A stretch of DNA of 25,003 bases, from positions 1-25,003 of the forward strand of contig JAVKOQ010000597.1 of assembly GCA_031835245.1 (NCBI GenBank). The letters are read 5' to 3'. Positions 1 through 11,090 of the stretch are shown here, in pieces. The notes below the pieces were generated by a model, which searched no databases, had not been told where the DNA came from, and saw only the letters and a list, made by a program, of their open reading frames with translations. A program made the translations under genes and the position numbers. Position 1 is the first letter of the stretch. Every line of letters starts with the position of its first letter. Origin of the DNA: Balamuthia mandrillaris. Its lineage: Eukaryota > Discosea > Longamoebia > Balamuthiidae.

Positions 1-2847
1 TTCGGCTGCGTCAACTTCCCTCTCTTTCCTGTCCTTATGCTCGCTGCTTTTGAGCTGTTCTTGAGCTTCAGTCGCACGTTTTAGCTCTTCTTGCAACTGT
101 CTGAGCTGTCCCATCGTTTCGTCTCTCTCTCGACGAGCTTCATTCGCTGTCTTGACTAACTTCTTCTCTTTCTCTTCCATGTGTCGCACCAACATGTCCT
201 TTTGTTCTTGGAGTGCAGTTAAGAGTCGTCTTTCTTTCTCCAACGAACGAACCAATCCTTCTTTTTCTTCCTGCATCTCCTTTTCTTTCCTCTCCCATTT
301 CTCTCTCTCCTCCAAAGAGAGCGCTTCCTTTTCTTTTCTGTTTCTTTCCTCCATGTCCTCCTTCTCTTGTTGCAGCTCCTTCACTTGCTTCTGCGCTTCC
401 TCTATCTGATGATGCATCATCGCTTCCTTCTTCTTCCATGTCTGCTCCTCTTTGGTCTTCTCCAAAATGAGGTTCTGAAGAACCTGCTGCAAACGATCCT
501 CCAGCTCGTTTCGTTCTCTCTCCGTTCTCGCCAACTGGTCCCTCAGCTCTAGCACTTCCTTCTCCCTGGCAGCAGCTGCCTCTTGAAAGTGTCCCTTTTG
601 AAGCTGTCTCTGCACGGAGGGAGGAGGATACTCTCCCACCGCCCAACGCCTGCCTATCTCCTTGGACAGCTGCTGCACCTCCTCTTCTTTCACAATCGGT
701 TGAGCTTTGTTGTTATTGTTAAGGTTCGTCATCATCTCTCTCAAGTCTTTCTCCGTTAGACGCATCAACGTGTCGTAGTCATCCACTTGGGAGTAGAGCA
801 CGGGGATGAGATGCTCCAGGTGCAGTTGGAAGAGCATATCTTGAAGATAGCGACGAGAGGTTATCTTGGAAAGTTTGCCCTCCTTCAAGCGTTTGCGGTT
901 GGCAAACATGTACTTGATTGTCTTGTGCTCATCGTACGGTTTCAGAAACTCGGCTATCTCGGCCTCGTTGTAGAAGAGAGGAGGCGGCGCTGTTGTTACC
1001 GATGTTGCAATGGAAGAGGCATCAGTGGAAGGCTTCTTCCAGTTTTGAGGGATGATGGCGCGACCCTGCATGCCACGAGGAACAAACCTATTCTCTTCTT
1101 TTGTGAGTTCTATAGTTGAAGAAGAAGAGGGAGATGTTGATGCAGAAGAGACAGGCGAGGCAGAGGCTGATAATGCAACCTCAACTCGTAGTTCGGGTGG
1201 TGGTTCTTGGCGCTCTGTTTCTTCTTGTTGCTTTGCGTCAGGTTTGCTAGAAGACTTGAGAGCAAGGAGAGACTCGTGCAAAGCTCTAACCTCTTCTTCC
1301 TTGTGGACTAAGTTCTGTTGAACTTCGGTCATGCGTTCCTTCTGCGTCTCTACCGTCTTCTTCATCTTTTCATACTTCTTTTTCAGCTCTTTGTATTTGC
1401 TTTTCTCTCCTTTTGTCTTTCCCTTTGCTTTCTCCTTTCGTTGCGAAGAAGACATGGACGTTCGTCTTCCATTCGCCGCTTTTTGTTGTTTCTTTTCATC
1501 CTTTTCTTTCTCTTTTGCTTTTCTCTCCTCGCTCTTCTCTTCGCTTGCAAGTTGAGTTGATGCTTCAGAGATAGTGGCACCGGCAATCATCGAAGGTGGC
1601 GGTGGTTGTGGAGTCGGTAAACGATGCCGACCTGGCCCCGTTGGGCTCTGCATTGGTTGCAACGTATTACTGTTGTTGCTGTTGCTCTCAGTTGCAGTTG
1701 TTGATGTTGACGGTTTAGGAAGGTTTCGCAGCCAAACTTGCATTCCAGTAATACTGCTATCTTCATCGGCTTTGGCTTTGTCGTCAGCCTCTTGCTCATC
1801 TTCTGCTTCAGAGCCAGATGAGTCGCTCTATAGCAAGAGTTCCATTTTAGCGAGGCAGAAAGAGAAAAGATAGAGAAAAACTGAGCGCCTGCAAGAAACA
1901 AAGCAAGAAGTGTTACCATGTCGTTCGTATCGGTCCACTCCGTCTCAGAGTCATCCACAGTTTCAAGGTCAAACTCTTCTTCCTCCGGTTGCTGCTTTGC
2001 ATCGCTTTGTTGTTTTGCGTCCACATTCTTCAAGCCTTCTGCGGTCTTCTTGTTTAACCACTCGCACTTGAATTGAACCTTTGTTCGTTTCTTTTGTCAG
2101 CGACAATAACAAGAAGAAGAGAAAAACGAGAACTTACGGTCATGATCGCAGCGGTGGAGGATGCACTTCTTCCGTGCTTTAAAGAGTCCTTTGAAGAAGA
2201 AGAAGAAGAACTCGGAGCCGGAAAGACCAGATCTTTGAGGGCCACCATTCCATCGCCAGCTACCGGCCCAAGCTCCAGTTCCATCTCAAGCTTCACGTCT
2301 TTGCTTCCATGCTTTGTTATTAAGATAGTCAGCAACAATGAACCCCAAAAACTAACAACAAAAAGTAAAACTGAAAAAATAAAGTGGAGAAGAAGCAGAA
2401 GAAGAACGAGAAGAAGAAGATTAAGTTGAAACAAAAAAAAACCTTTTGTAAACTCAGTTGTAACGTTTTGTCTTCAAACTTGGACAAGTGCTTATAATAG
2501 CGGAGCGTCGTTTCGAAGCTAATGACAGGAGGCGGAGTCCATAAGGCGCAGCCCTGCACGACGTCCACGGGAGGCGTGCTCCCTTGCTTCTTCTTGCCGT
2601 TGCCTCTCTTCCACGCCACAAAGACTTTGCTGCCGGGCGGGAAGGAGCGCTTGGAGTCGAGGCCGGTCACAGCCTTTACCGTCAGGGTGAGGCGAAGCTT
2701 GACGTTTTGGGAGGACTTTAGCTTGCGAGAAGAGGTCTTTGGGGCTTTGCCGAGCTTGCTGTTGTTGTTGTTGTGCTCCACCTTTTTTTTTGTGCCTCCG
2801 GCTTTAGAGGAGGAGGAGGTGTTCAGCTTTGTTCTGGAGCCGTCCAT
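1..2847 (-). CDS. NT-C2 domain and coiled-coil protein, 3' part missing
   Basis: Exons 2847-2443, 2311-2138, 2078-1917 and 1827-1 (open at the window edge), about 856 codons; all three junctions are GT-AG and keep frame. Residues 45-215 look like an N-terminal C2 domain of the EEIG1/EHBP1 type (NT-C2): LRLTLTVKAVTGLD, then VFVAWKRG, a TPPVDV stretch, PPVISFETTL and LQLSLQK. In that family the domain binds membrane or membrane-associated partners and is often followed by coiled coils. After a Ser/Pro/acidic linker there is a short Lys/Glu coiled coil (about 390-430), then a helical segment near 565-605 (LFQLHLEHLIPVLYSQ followed by LTEKDLREMM) that resembles a SAM domain. From about 650 to the edge runs a long Glu/Lys/Gln coiled coil. 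A cytoskeleton- or membrane-linked scaffold is likely; the exact role is unknown. The start at 2847 is the first ATG before the C2 domain. Confidence 0.75.
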
Positions 2848-3157
2848 TTGTGCTCCTTCTTCGCGTGTAGTTGTTGTTGGTTGGTGTGCTGTTGCCTCTC
2901 CTCCCCCCCCGACAGGAGAAGAGAGAGAGAGGAAAGGTCGGCAAAAGGAGGTTTCGGCCTAAAGCAAAAAAAAAAAAAAGATAAAGGTTGTTGTTTGTCC
3001 GAAAAGGTGCCTCCGCCGGTTCGAATCTCGTTGGTTGCACTCTGATTTTTTTTTTTGAAGAGGTTGATTGCGAGTTCGAATCTCGGTGTATTCATTCTTT
3101 TTTAAATCGTTTTTTTCTTTTTTTTTTCTTTTTTTTTTTTTTGGTGCCTAAAAGCAT
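2848..3157. other. Intergenic spacer with homopolymer tracts
   Basis: This holds the upstream region of the NT-C2 gene and the 3' flank of the gene at 3158-8401. It contains A- and T-runs near 2966, 3046 and 3117-3141, and two TTCGAATC motifs 55 bp apart near 3019 and 3074. No coding sequence or complete RNA gene is visible. Confidence 0.5.
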
Positions 3158-5721
3158 TCAGAATCCTGTAGGGCGTTTTCTATAGGGTGTACGTCCGGAT
3201 GCTTGTGACGATGATGCCCTTCTGCTCTTCCTCCCGATGGTCGGAATCGGGGTGGATGAGGTGGATGAGGCAGAGGAAGAAGTTGAAAGCCGTGGTTGCG
3301 AAGAAGAAGGAGAAGCAGTGGCTGATATCTTTGGTCTCTTTCGCGAAGCAGAAGAAGAGGAAGAAGACGATCGAATCTTTGGAATGGCACCACTTTGTTG
3401 AGAAGGAGAAGGTGAAGCAACAGAAGCAGCAGGAGTAGCAGAAGGAAACAGGCGAAATGATGAAGAAGCTCGTTCCTCCTCCTCGTCTTCCTCTTCATCG
3501 CCAAACATTGGTTGTGATTGTGATTGTGAGAAAAAAGAAGAAGACGAAAAGGCAGACCAATCAATCTGCGAAGTAGAAGCGTCAATATCTTCTCTCCTTT
3601 CCTCCTCTCTTTCTTCTGCTTCTCTTCCTTCATCTTCCACTACAATCATCGGTTGCTGAAGTTTGGATAGATGAGCAAACGCAGAGGAAAAGAGCGGATT
3701 GATGCGACGTTTGTCCAAAGAGGTGAAGAACTGAAGCTGTCCTTGTTTCCAACTCAGCGCTAATTCATCCAATCTTTGGTCATATATAGCTAATCTCTCT
3801 TCTCTCTCACTCTTGTACTTTTTCTTACGTTTCGTTGTTGTGTCTGATGTTGTGGTTGTTAACGGCGGTACAGGGACAGAAGAAGAAGCACCGGCAGAAA
3901 TAGAGAGTGTCTGAGAAGAAAGTTGAATTGGGGAGAAGAAGGAATCGTCCACGTTGTTGTTGTTTTTGTTGGTATTGTCTCCCGTTGTCAGCGATGGAAG
4001 AGAAGCAGCGATGGAGGCAGCAATTCTTTGCGACTGAGTTTGTGTATCTTGTTCTTGTGGTCCTTCTTTGCTTTGTGTTGTTGTTGCTGTTTCTGAGAGT
4101 TTGTCTCGCAAAGAAACAAAGAGATGGCTGTAAAGCAACCGCTCGTGGTCCAAATGGTTAATCCTCTCTTTCTCATCAAACTCGTTGAATATTTGTAGGC
4201 GAGAGAATGGTAGCGAGTAGAATACAGTCTCATCCATTGCTCTTGCTTTTTTCAGCCTTCTCCGTAACTTCTTTTCTTCATCGTCCTCATTATCTTGAGT
4301 TGTTGAAGCAGAAACAGAAGTAGAAGCAGAAGATGAAGAGGGTTCAATAGTAGAAAAATGCAGGAGTGAAGAAGGATCTGAAAGTGACGACACGGAAGAA
4401 CAAACGGGCAATACAGCAGGAAAGTTCGTTGCCCCAACACGATGTGAAAAGATGGAGAGTGCAGTGCCATCGCTTTCTACGAGAGGCTCTCTCGGCGTAC
4501 GTAGAAACCGGAAGAGAGCTTTCCTCTTCGTTTCAGCCACTGAAAGTCCGCATTCTTTTTGCAAAAAGTATTGTATCTCATCCACCGTATGAGGTTTTTC
4601 TTTTAAGAAGATGAGAATCTTGTAGAGATTCTCCTCTAACACTTGCTCACGTTGTCTTCTCCTTGCCGAATGTCGTTGTCGTTTAATTTCCTCTTTCTCA
4701 AGTATCTCTTTTCCCTTTTCATTATCTGTTACTACTCCCTTTTCTTTCTCGTAGTTTGTTTCTTGCTCTTCATTTTCTTCACCGTCTTCTTTATATTCTT
4801 GTCGTTTTCGTTTCCTCGACTTTCGTTTCCTCGACTCTCCTCTTTCCTTCGCTTCTTTCTTCTTCAACCATTTGGCATAGTATCGATCATGGTGCTTCAC
4901 CATGCGATCCCACAGCAACTCTGGATCCAACAACGTTCTTGACGATATCATAGTGGGATGTTGAGAAGAACCGGAGCGAGGAGTTGGCATTCCATCCACT
5001 AGGTGCAATCGCTGAGTGTCTCCCCACAAAATCGCGTGCAAAGAAGAAGCTCTGTCGTTTTCTTGTTTGATGAGTTGCAGTGCCTTCTTGGCTTGACGTT
5101 GTGGATCGCGGAATGAAGTTGCCGGTCGAAGCGAAAAGGACTGAAAGTAGATGTCTCCCAACTCGTTCAAATGGAATAGAATGAACTCTCTAGGTTTCTT
5201 CCGTCGTTCTTCTTTTGATATGTGTCCTGATGCTTTTTGTTCTTCGGGATCAATAGCTAACTCGTATCCGTCTTTATAATGTCGTTTCGTCTTTTGCAGG
5301 ATCTGTTTCTGTTGGTCTGGAAAGTATCCACAAACGCCGATGATACGAGGCAAGATCAGAGAGGACAGCCGCCAAAAAGGATCCGGAGAGAGAGTGCTCT
5401 CCAGGAATCGTGAGAATTGTGTTTGCTGTAAAAGACTTGGCAGCTTGTGAGGAAGGTCGGTGGACTGGACCATGGAAGGAGTGGAGAAGGAGAAAGGTTC
5501 AGCGGAGGAAGAGTGTCGCTCAGTAGAAGTGGAAGGCATAGGAGTGGTTGGAAATAGAGGGTCAAAAAGTATGGGTGGGAGTTGATCTCTGTTGCTGGAG
5601 CCAACGTGGTGGTGAGTTTGAATTGTGGTGGGAATCCCGGATGATGGGTAGTGCGCATATTTAAAGAGCAGCACTTCGCCATGAAGTAAGTTGCTCGTAA
5701 TAATGTAATCTGGGAGGGAGA

Positions 5722-5769
<48 letters not shown>

Positions 5770-7823
5770 TAGACAAAACCAAAGGAAACGAGAGGAGGAA
5801 GATAAAGGAAAGAATAGTTTAGCAGAAAAGATTCATACGAAGGTTAGGGTCAACAGGATCAACAGCAAACTGAATGATGGTAGGCGGTTCAAGCTGTTGG
5901 TGATGAGCCCACCGCAAGACTGGGCGTGCAGTGTAACGTTGATCCAACAGAATGACGGTAAACGTGGTCACCAGCACAAAGTAAAACGGACAAGTTGGGT
6001 GCGCCCTAATAGCGTGAATGACTTCATCCTCGATAAGGCTCAACGGGAGTGGAGTTGTTGTCGTCGTGCAAACTATTTCTTCTTGATTCTCTTTTTTGTC
6101 CTCGTTGCCTGTGTTGTGCAGGTTACCATTCTCTTTCTCTTCTTGCGTTGTTTCATGCTCCTTCTCGCTTTCTTTTCCTTTTTCTTTCTCGTTTTGTTCC
6201 TCTGCTTCTGTTTCGATTGTTGTTGTCGCCTTCATTGTCACTCCCGGCTTCGTTTGATAGTAGCCTCCAAATTGCACCAAAGATATCCCATTCCTACAAG
6301 CGATCAACAAGGAGCGAGGATGAGCACCATAGGCACACCGCACCCATGATAATCCTCGTTTAGACTTGTCAGAGAGCTCCTCAGTGGAGCAGAGCGAGGG
6401 GCTAAGGATGAGTCGAGAGGAAGCAGGAAGGGGTCTCTCCGTGATGGAGGGAAGGTAGCCGCTAAAGTCCTCCAACAGGACTTGTCCGCATTGAGTGACG
6501 ACGACGCCCTCCCACAGATTGGGATGGAGGATGACGTAGACGGGGCGAGAGGGCAGGTTGGCGTCGTCTTCGGTTCGAACGAGTTGAAACTTATAACGAT
6601 AGCGAGCCATTTGCCTTCTACGTCTTAGTTCTCGTTTGGCTTGTTTGGCTTGTTGTATGGGATCCAGCGGAGGTTCAGCCTGTTGTTGTTGCTGCTGCTG
6701 TTGTTCAGTCGCTTCATCGTCAGAGCCTTCAAAGTAGGCCAAGTCTCCGTCTGACTCCGATATCTCGTCGTCTGAAGAGTCGTAGTAACGATGATTATTC
6801 CTGTCTTTCCATTTTCGCACTGGCGATGGAGGCCGCTTACTCCTTCTCAGTCTACCTCCCTTCTGGTTCTTCATCTCCTCTTCCCATTTTTTGTGTGCTT
6901 CTCGTTTCTTTTTCCTTTCCTCTAACTTTGCCATTTGTTGTTCTTCTGTGTTTTCCTTCACCCACAAGAAACGAACCTTGTCTTTGGTCCTCACCACGAC
7001 AAAAGGCTTGTCTCTGACGGCGTTGTTGACTTCTATTTGTAAGATGGGGTGCTCCATTTTGAGAACAGAGGCGCTGGTGCCAGGCAAGATCTTAGAACTG
7101 CTGATGCGTTTGCCCCAGCTCTTCATGGGAGGATTGGAGTGCCGTTGTTCTAGCCAAGCGCAGTAGGCTCCAATCTCTTGTCGGCGAGTTAGCAATGCTT
7201 CTAGGCCGCTCCCTGGAGCTGGTTTGTTGGCGTTGTCTTGTCTTTCACTCTTGTCTCCTACCATGGCTTGTTCGTTTTCATTTTCTATTTCCATTTCCGC
7301 TTCTTTTTCTTTTTCTTGTTCTTGTTCTGCATGTTCTTCCTGGCTTACGGTTTGTTCTTGTTGGTGTGTGTTTGCTGTTTCGGTAGTCGTCCATGAAGAA
7401 GTTGAAGAAGCAGAGTTGGTGAGATCAACTTGTTCAGCTTCGTCGAGTGAAAGAGGAAGCTGGCACATACGTGTTACGGAGTTAAGTACAAACTAGTGAA
7501 CCTTGCGAAAGGACAGAATGAAAAGAGACAGAGAGGGAGAAGCGGAGGTGTAAGGAAAAGGATATGAAGCACGTTGCAGCACGGTCCGCTGGCGTAAAAG
7601 AGGAACGGAGGGTGAGCACTGGTAGCATCGCAAAACGCCAATCGGGAGCACGTCTTAGACACGGAATGCAACCGCATGGTCAAAGTGGAGTTCTCTTCTT
7701 CATCAGCATCCACATGATAATAACTCTTTGGTCTGCGTTTATGTCTCTGTGAAGAAAGAGAGAGAGATCATCAGTAGCCATCAAAGAGGAAGGAGAGGGA
7801 CAAAGAAGCCGGCACGCATAGGC

Positions 7824-7857
<34 letters not shown>

Positions 7858-8401
7858 AGGAAATAGGGACCAGAAGAGAAGAGACGAGGAGGAGAAAAGA
7901 GAGCGGAACAGGATAATGAGAGTGAACGTACAATGGCAGTGTTTGGGTAGTGCCGTCGCAGCAGCTTGTCTTTCCGGAGATGTATATTGGGCAAAAGCAG
8001 CTGGAGCTGGCTCACCGGGAACCACAACATCCCTACGTTTGTTGGGTTTTTTTTTTGTCACACAAAAACAGAGAGAAAGGAGAAAAAAAACCAAAAGACG
8101 AACCATCAGCGCAAGAGTTTCGATCACAGTGAAAAACAGGAGTGAAAGAATGGCCATCATCCTCTTCTGCCTCCTCCTCCTCGCGAAAGAGCACACCTCC
8201 CAGCGTTCCCCAGTTGATGTCGGTGTACTGCCCTGTGTCCAGTCCCGCTGGGTAGGGGTTCGTCGGGAAGTGCAGCAATGGATAAGAGCCGCTCATCCTC
8301 TCCTCTTCTCCGCTCCTCTCCTCTCCTCTCTGTTTTTTTCCCGCCTTTTTTTTTCCACATTCATTTTTCCAGGACGACACGGAAGTCTTTCGTGACGACA
8401 C
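3158..8401 (-). CDS. RNA polymerase I selectivity factor subunit, RRN6/TAF1C-like
   Basis: Exons 8401-8104 (or to 8092), 8032-7932, 7746-7573, 7492-5839 and 5709-3158. The sum is divisible by three and gives about 1592 aa. RRN6/TAF1C proteins are beta-propellers of the SL1/core factor that bring TBP and Pol I to rDNA promoters in the nucleolus. The assignment rests on the order of propeller-like strands: HPNLWEGVVVTQCGQVLLED; WVRCAYGAHPRSLLIACRN; VILLDQRY followed by PVLRWAHH and LEPPTIIQFAVDP; then EFILFHLNELGDIYFQS near residue 915, which resembles the fungal and animal pattern. A basic C-terminus ending in TGF also fits my memory of the family. Long acidic, Gln (about 455) and Ser-rich stretches make it larger than the usual 850-900 aa. 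The 7573/7492 intron (donor GTGCTT) and the two near-equivalent donors at 8103 and 8091 are the weakest junctions. ATG 7468 is an alternative start that would lose the first propeller strands. Confidence 0.62.
5725..5765 (-). repeat. (CT)n tract in intron 5838-5710
   Basis: A run of about 20 CT units on the sense (minus) strand lies just upstream of the 3' splice site of the RRN6/TAF1C-like gene. It probably serves as its polypyrimidine tract. Confidence 0.9.
7826..7856 (-). repeat. (CT)n tract in intron 7931-7747
   Basis: About 15 CT units on the sense strand sit mid-intron in the RRN6/TAF1C-like gene. The donor GTACGT and acceptor TTCACAG flank the intron. Confidence 0.85.
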
Positions 8402-8699
<298 letters not shown>

Positions 8700-8931
8700 T
8701 CAAGCACTTTCATCGGCTGCTTTGTTCAATGACTCTTGCAGGTGTTGTTTGTTTCGCCGAGAACGAAGCTTCATCCAAAGTGTGCTGACGGCAGCAATGA
8801 CCACAACCCCAACGACGACCACAGGAACGACCACCGCAACGGCGATGATGACAGCATCGTCGTCTTTGCTTTCACCAGACGATTGGTCTTCATCTCCACC
8901 ATCGCCAGTCAACAGAATGGAAACATCTGTT

Positions 8932-8965
<34 letters not shown>

Positions 8966-10518
8966 GAGAAGGAGAAACGCGACAAAGGCAAAGAAAAGGA
9001 AAGGAAAGGATGAAACGACGGAGCAAGACCTGGATCATAAAGGACATCAGTCCCACCCAACAGATTCCAATCCAACCAGAACTTGGTGCGATTGGGGGTT
9101 GGGTCAAGAAGGTTCCATCCATACATGTCTGCGCTGACGGCTTCGAAGCCGCTATTCTCACCGCTGGTGAGTGCTGGCGGATCGTTGACAGAGAATGCAG
9201 CCTATAAAATCATTTTTTTTTTTGTGTTTGTATGAGCAAACGGCAAATAAGATAGGCAAAGAGCAGCAACGGGCAAACCTGATATAGCTCAACTCTAAAG
9301 CTAGGGTCAATGGTTTTAATCTCAAAGAGGATTTGATCGGGCGTGGAGGCGGTGATGTTTGGCCAAACGGGCAAGAGATAGGGATCGCTTCGCATAAAGT
9401 ATTGCACTGGGACGATGAATGTCGACACCTCCATCTGTGGTAGGTCAGCCGTTCGGTGAGAACACCAGAACAGGAACGGTGTTGAAAAGAGGAGAGGAGG
9501 AAAGCAATGAGCAGCAAGAGAAAAGAGAGAAAAGGAACAGAGAACCGTTAACGGAACGAACCTCTAATCGTATCTCAAAGCTTGTGAAGTAGCCGTGAGT
9601 GCCGTTGAAGACTTGGTCTTCTGGTTTTAGTACCTGGGATGTGTAGTTCTTTATCTCCAGAGTTGTTTTTACGGTGCTTTCTCTAACATTGATCTGTTTC
9701 GAAATGTTGAATTTGTTCCTATAGGATCCAGTCGCTGTTGAGAACAAAGCAAAAGAATAGAATAGAAAAGAAAAAGAAAAAGAAAAAGAAAAAGAAAAAG
9801 AAAAAGAAAAAGAAAAAAAAAGCAAATAGAAAAAGAACAGAACAGAAATGGACAAACGCACGTCATTTGCCGCGTTTCAGCAAACTGAATGCCTTCTATG
9901 GTCATGCTCATAGTGGCACCAGGCACTCCCAACCCGGTCCAGTTGACGCGAACGGCATCCTCCCCAAGATGCTCTACCTCAAAATGGGATGGGTCCATGG
10001 TGTCGAACCGGAAAAAGTCGGTCTCGTCGCAGCCACGACGTGCTTTGATGGAACTGCTGAGGTTCGAAAAAGCTAGAAGCCAAAGTTTAAAAGGGACAAG
10101 AACAACACTTGAAACAAACGAATGAAAGAAAGGCAGGAGAACACCTACGGGCATCATCAGGGTTGTTGCATTTGTACTCACGAAAGTCTTGCAATTCCAC
10201 ATAACCCCACACAGACTCAACCACTTGTCCCGTGGCGGGATCCTTGGGCAGCACAAAGTAGGCTGCGCCTCTATCTTTTACAAGCCTTGCTTGCTGCTTT
10301 GGGACTGATGAAAACTTTCACAAATGAGAAAGGTTTTCGGTTGAGGTGAAGTGGAGAGTGAGAGTGAGAGAGAACGAACGATCAAACACAGCAAGTGCGT
10401 CGCTTTCATTTACAGGAACACGTTGGGCAAAACATTCGGGAATGGCGATGGCGGCGAACAGAACGAAGAAGCACAAGGCACGCAAGCGTGGGCTCAAGAG
10501 AGGAAACGCTCTTTCCAT
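8700..10518 (-). CDS. Secreted/type I membrane glycoprotein of unknown family
   Basis: Exons 10518-10390, 10296-10182, 10072-9860, 9734-9562, 9434-9279, 9201-9030 and 8926-8700 give 394 aa in one frame. The start at 10518 is chosen because it places a signal peptide at residues 1-31 (LCFFVLFAAIAIPECFA, cleavage near FAQ). The ectodomain has several N-glycosylation sequons (NLSS, NWTG, NYTS, NGTH, NITA, NRTK) and beta-rich stretches such as AVRVNWTGLGVPGATMSMTI. One Val/Ala transmembrane helix at about 345-366 is followed by a short basic tail (KLRSRRNK). A plasma-membrane or endomembrane surface protein is likely. I recognise no family. The junction at 9860 works only with a GC donor (T/GCGTTTG) or another rare donor, so that exon end is uncertain. 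The acceptor at 10296 could instead be 10293. Confidence 0.7.
8935..8962 (-). repeat. (CT)n tract at the 3' splice site of intron 9029-8927
   Basis: Fourteen CT units on the sense strand end a few bases before the acceptor CAAACAG of the last exon of the membrane glycoprotein gene. Confidence 0.9.
9769..9822 (-). repeat. (CTTTTT)n tract in intron 9859-9735
   Basis: About eight or nine hexamer units, pyrimidine on the sense strand, lie between exons 3 and 4 of the membrane glycoprotein gene. Confidence 0.85.
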
Positions 10519-10835
10519 GGCTTTTAAATTTTTTGAGTTTCTTATGGGGTGTCGAGGTGTGAGGAAGACTGGCACCGACCTTTCGCGACAACCAACGAGA
10601 TGCTTAAATGGGCCTGCTTTGCTTAACCGGCCGCGGCTAAATTCGCTATGTTATCGTGACGCGCAGGATCTACGCATTGATATATTAATGCTATGTCAAT
10701 ACTATATCAATTTAAGGTATGGAGTAGCTCGGAAGGATGATTAAATCATCCAAGAACAGAAAACCTTTTAAAGACTCTATTATAGGAACAAACCTAGCCT
10801 TCACCCTCCCAACCGACGACCCTGGGCTGCTGTGC
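10519..10835. other. Intergenic region upstream of the membrane glycoprotein gene
   Basis: It is AT-rich around 10678-10717 (repeated ATATCAAT/ATATTAAT-like runs) and otherwise without features. It probably holds the promoter of the minus-strand gene that starts at 10518. Confidence 0.4.
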
Positions 10836-11039
10836 TTACTGCAACACCTTCAATGTGGTACGCGCCATCATGTACATGTTCCAAGGACAGTTCCGCTCTC
10901 TCTCCCATTGGAGCACCTTCTGCGCATAGAAGGTATACCTTCTCGTGTGAGTGATCGTTCCTTGCAACGTTGGAATAGCTACAGCGCGAGAAGCCATCGC
11001 AGAGGGGCACTTGGTCTCCATTCTTTTTCTTTGGTGCAT
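10836..11039 (-). pseudogene. Relic of an ankyrin-like repeat gene
   Basis: On the minus strand a short stretch keeps the signature of the repeat family found at 11088-12438: a VLQWERERNCPWN block followed by a TLKVLQ block. It is a small, decayed fragment of a related gene, divergently oriented to the larger copy and separated from it by the inverted repeat at 11057-11090. The family is shared by amoebae and their giant viruses, so host or viral origin cannot be told from this fragment. Confidence 0.5.
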
Positions 11040-11056
11040 TACAGTGATCCCTCAGT

Positions 11057-11090
11057 CATGTCGACCTGAATTATAAATCGGGTCGACATG
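11057..11090. promoter_or_regulatory. Perfect 10-bp inverted repeat with AT-rich centre
   Basis: CATGTCGACC (11057-11066) and GGTCGACATG (11081-11090) flank a 14-base centre containing ATTATAAAT. The right arm overlaps the ATG at 11088. The arms are variants of the TGTCGACA palindrome seen upstream of other genes here. It lies between two divergent ankyrin-like units, so a shared promoter or operator is plausible. A hairpin relic of a repeat is the alternative. Confidence 0.55.

Noticed and set aside
140-646. Plus- and minus-strand frames overlapping the left end
   Set aside because: They are shadows of the coiled-coil exon on the minus strand, which stays open from 1827 to the window edge with a coherent heptad-like pattern.
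3004-3085. Two TTCGAATC motifs resembling tRNA B boxes, followed by T-runs
   Set aside because: No acceptor-stem partner or A box lies at the right distance, and the T-stem pairing is incomplete. At most these are tRNA-derived scraps.
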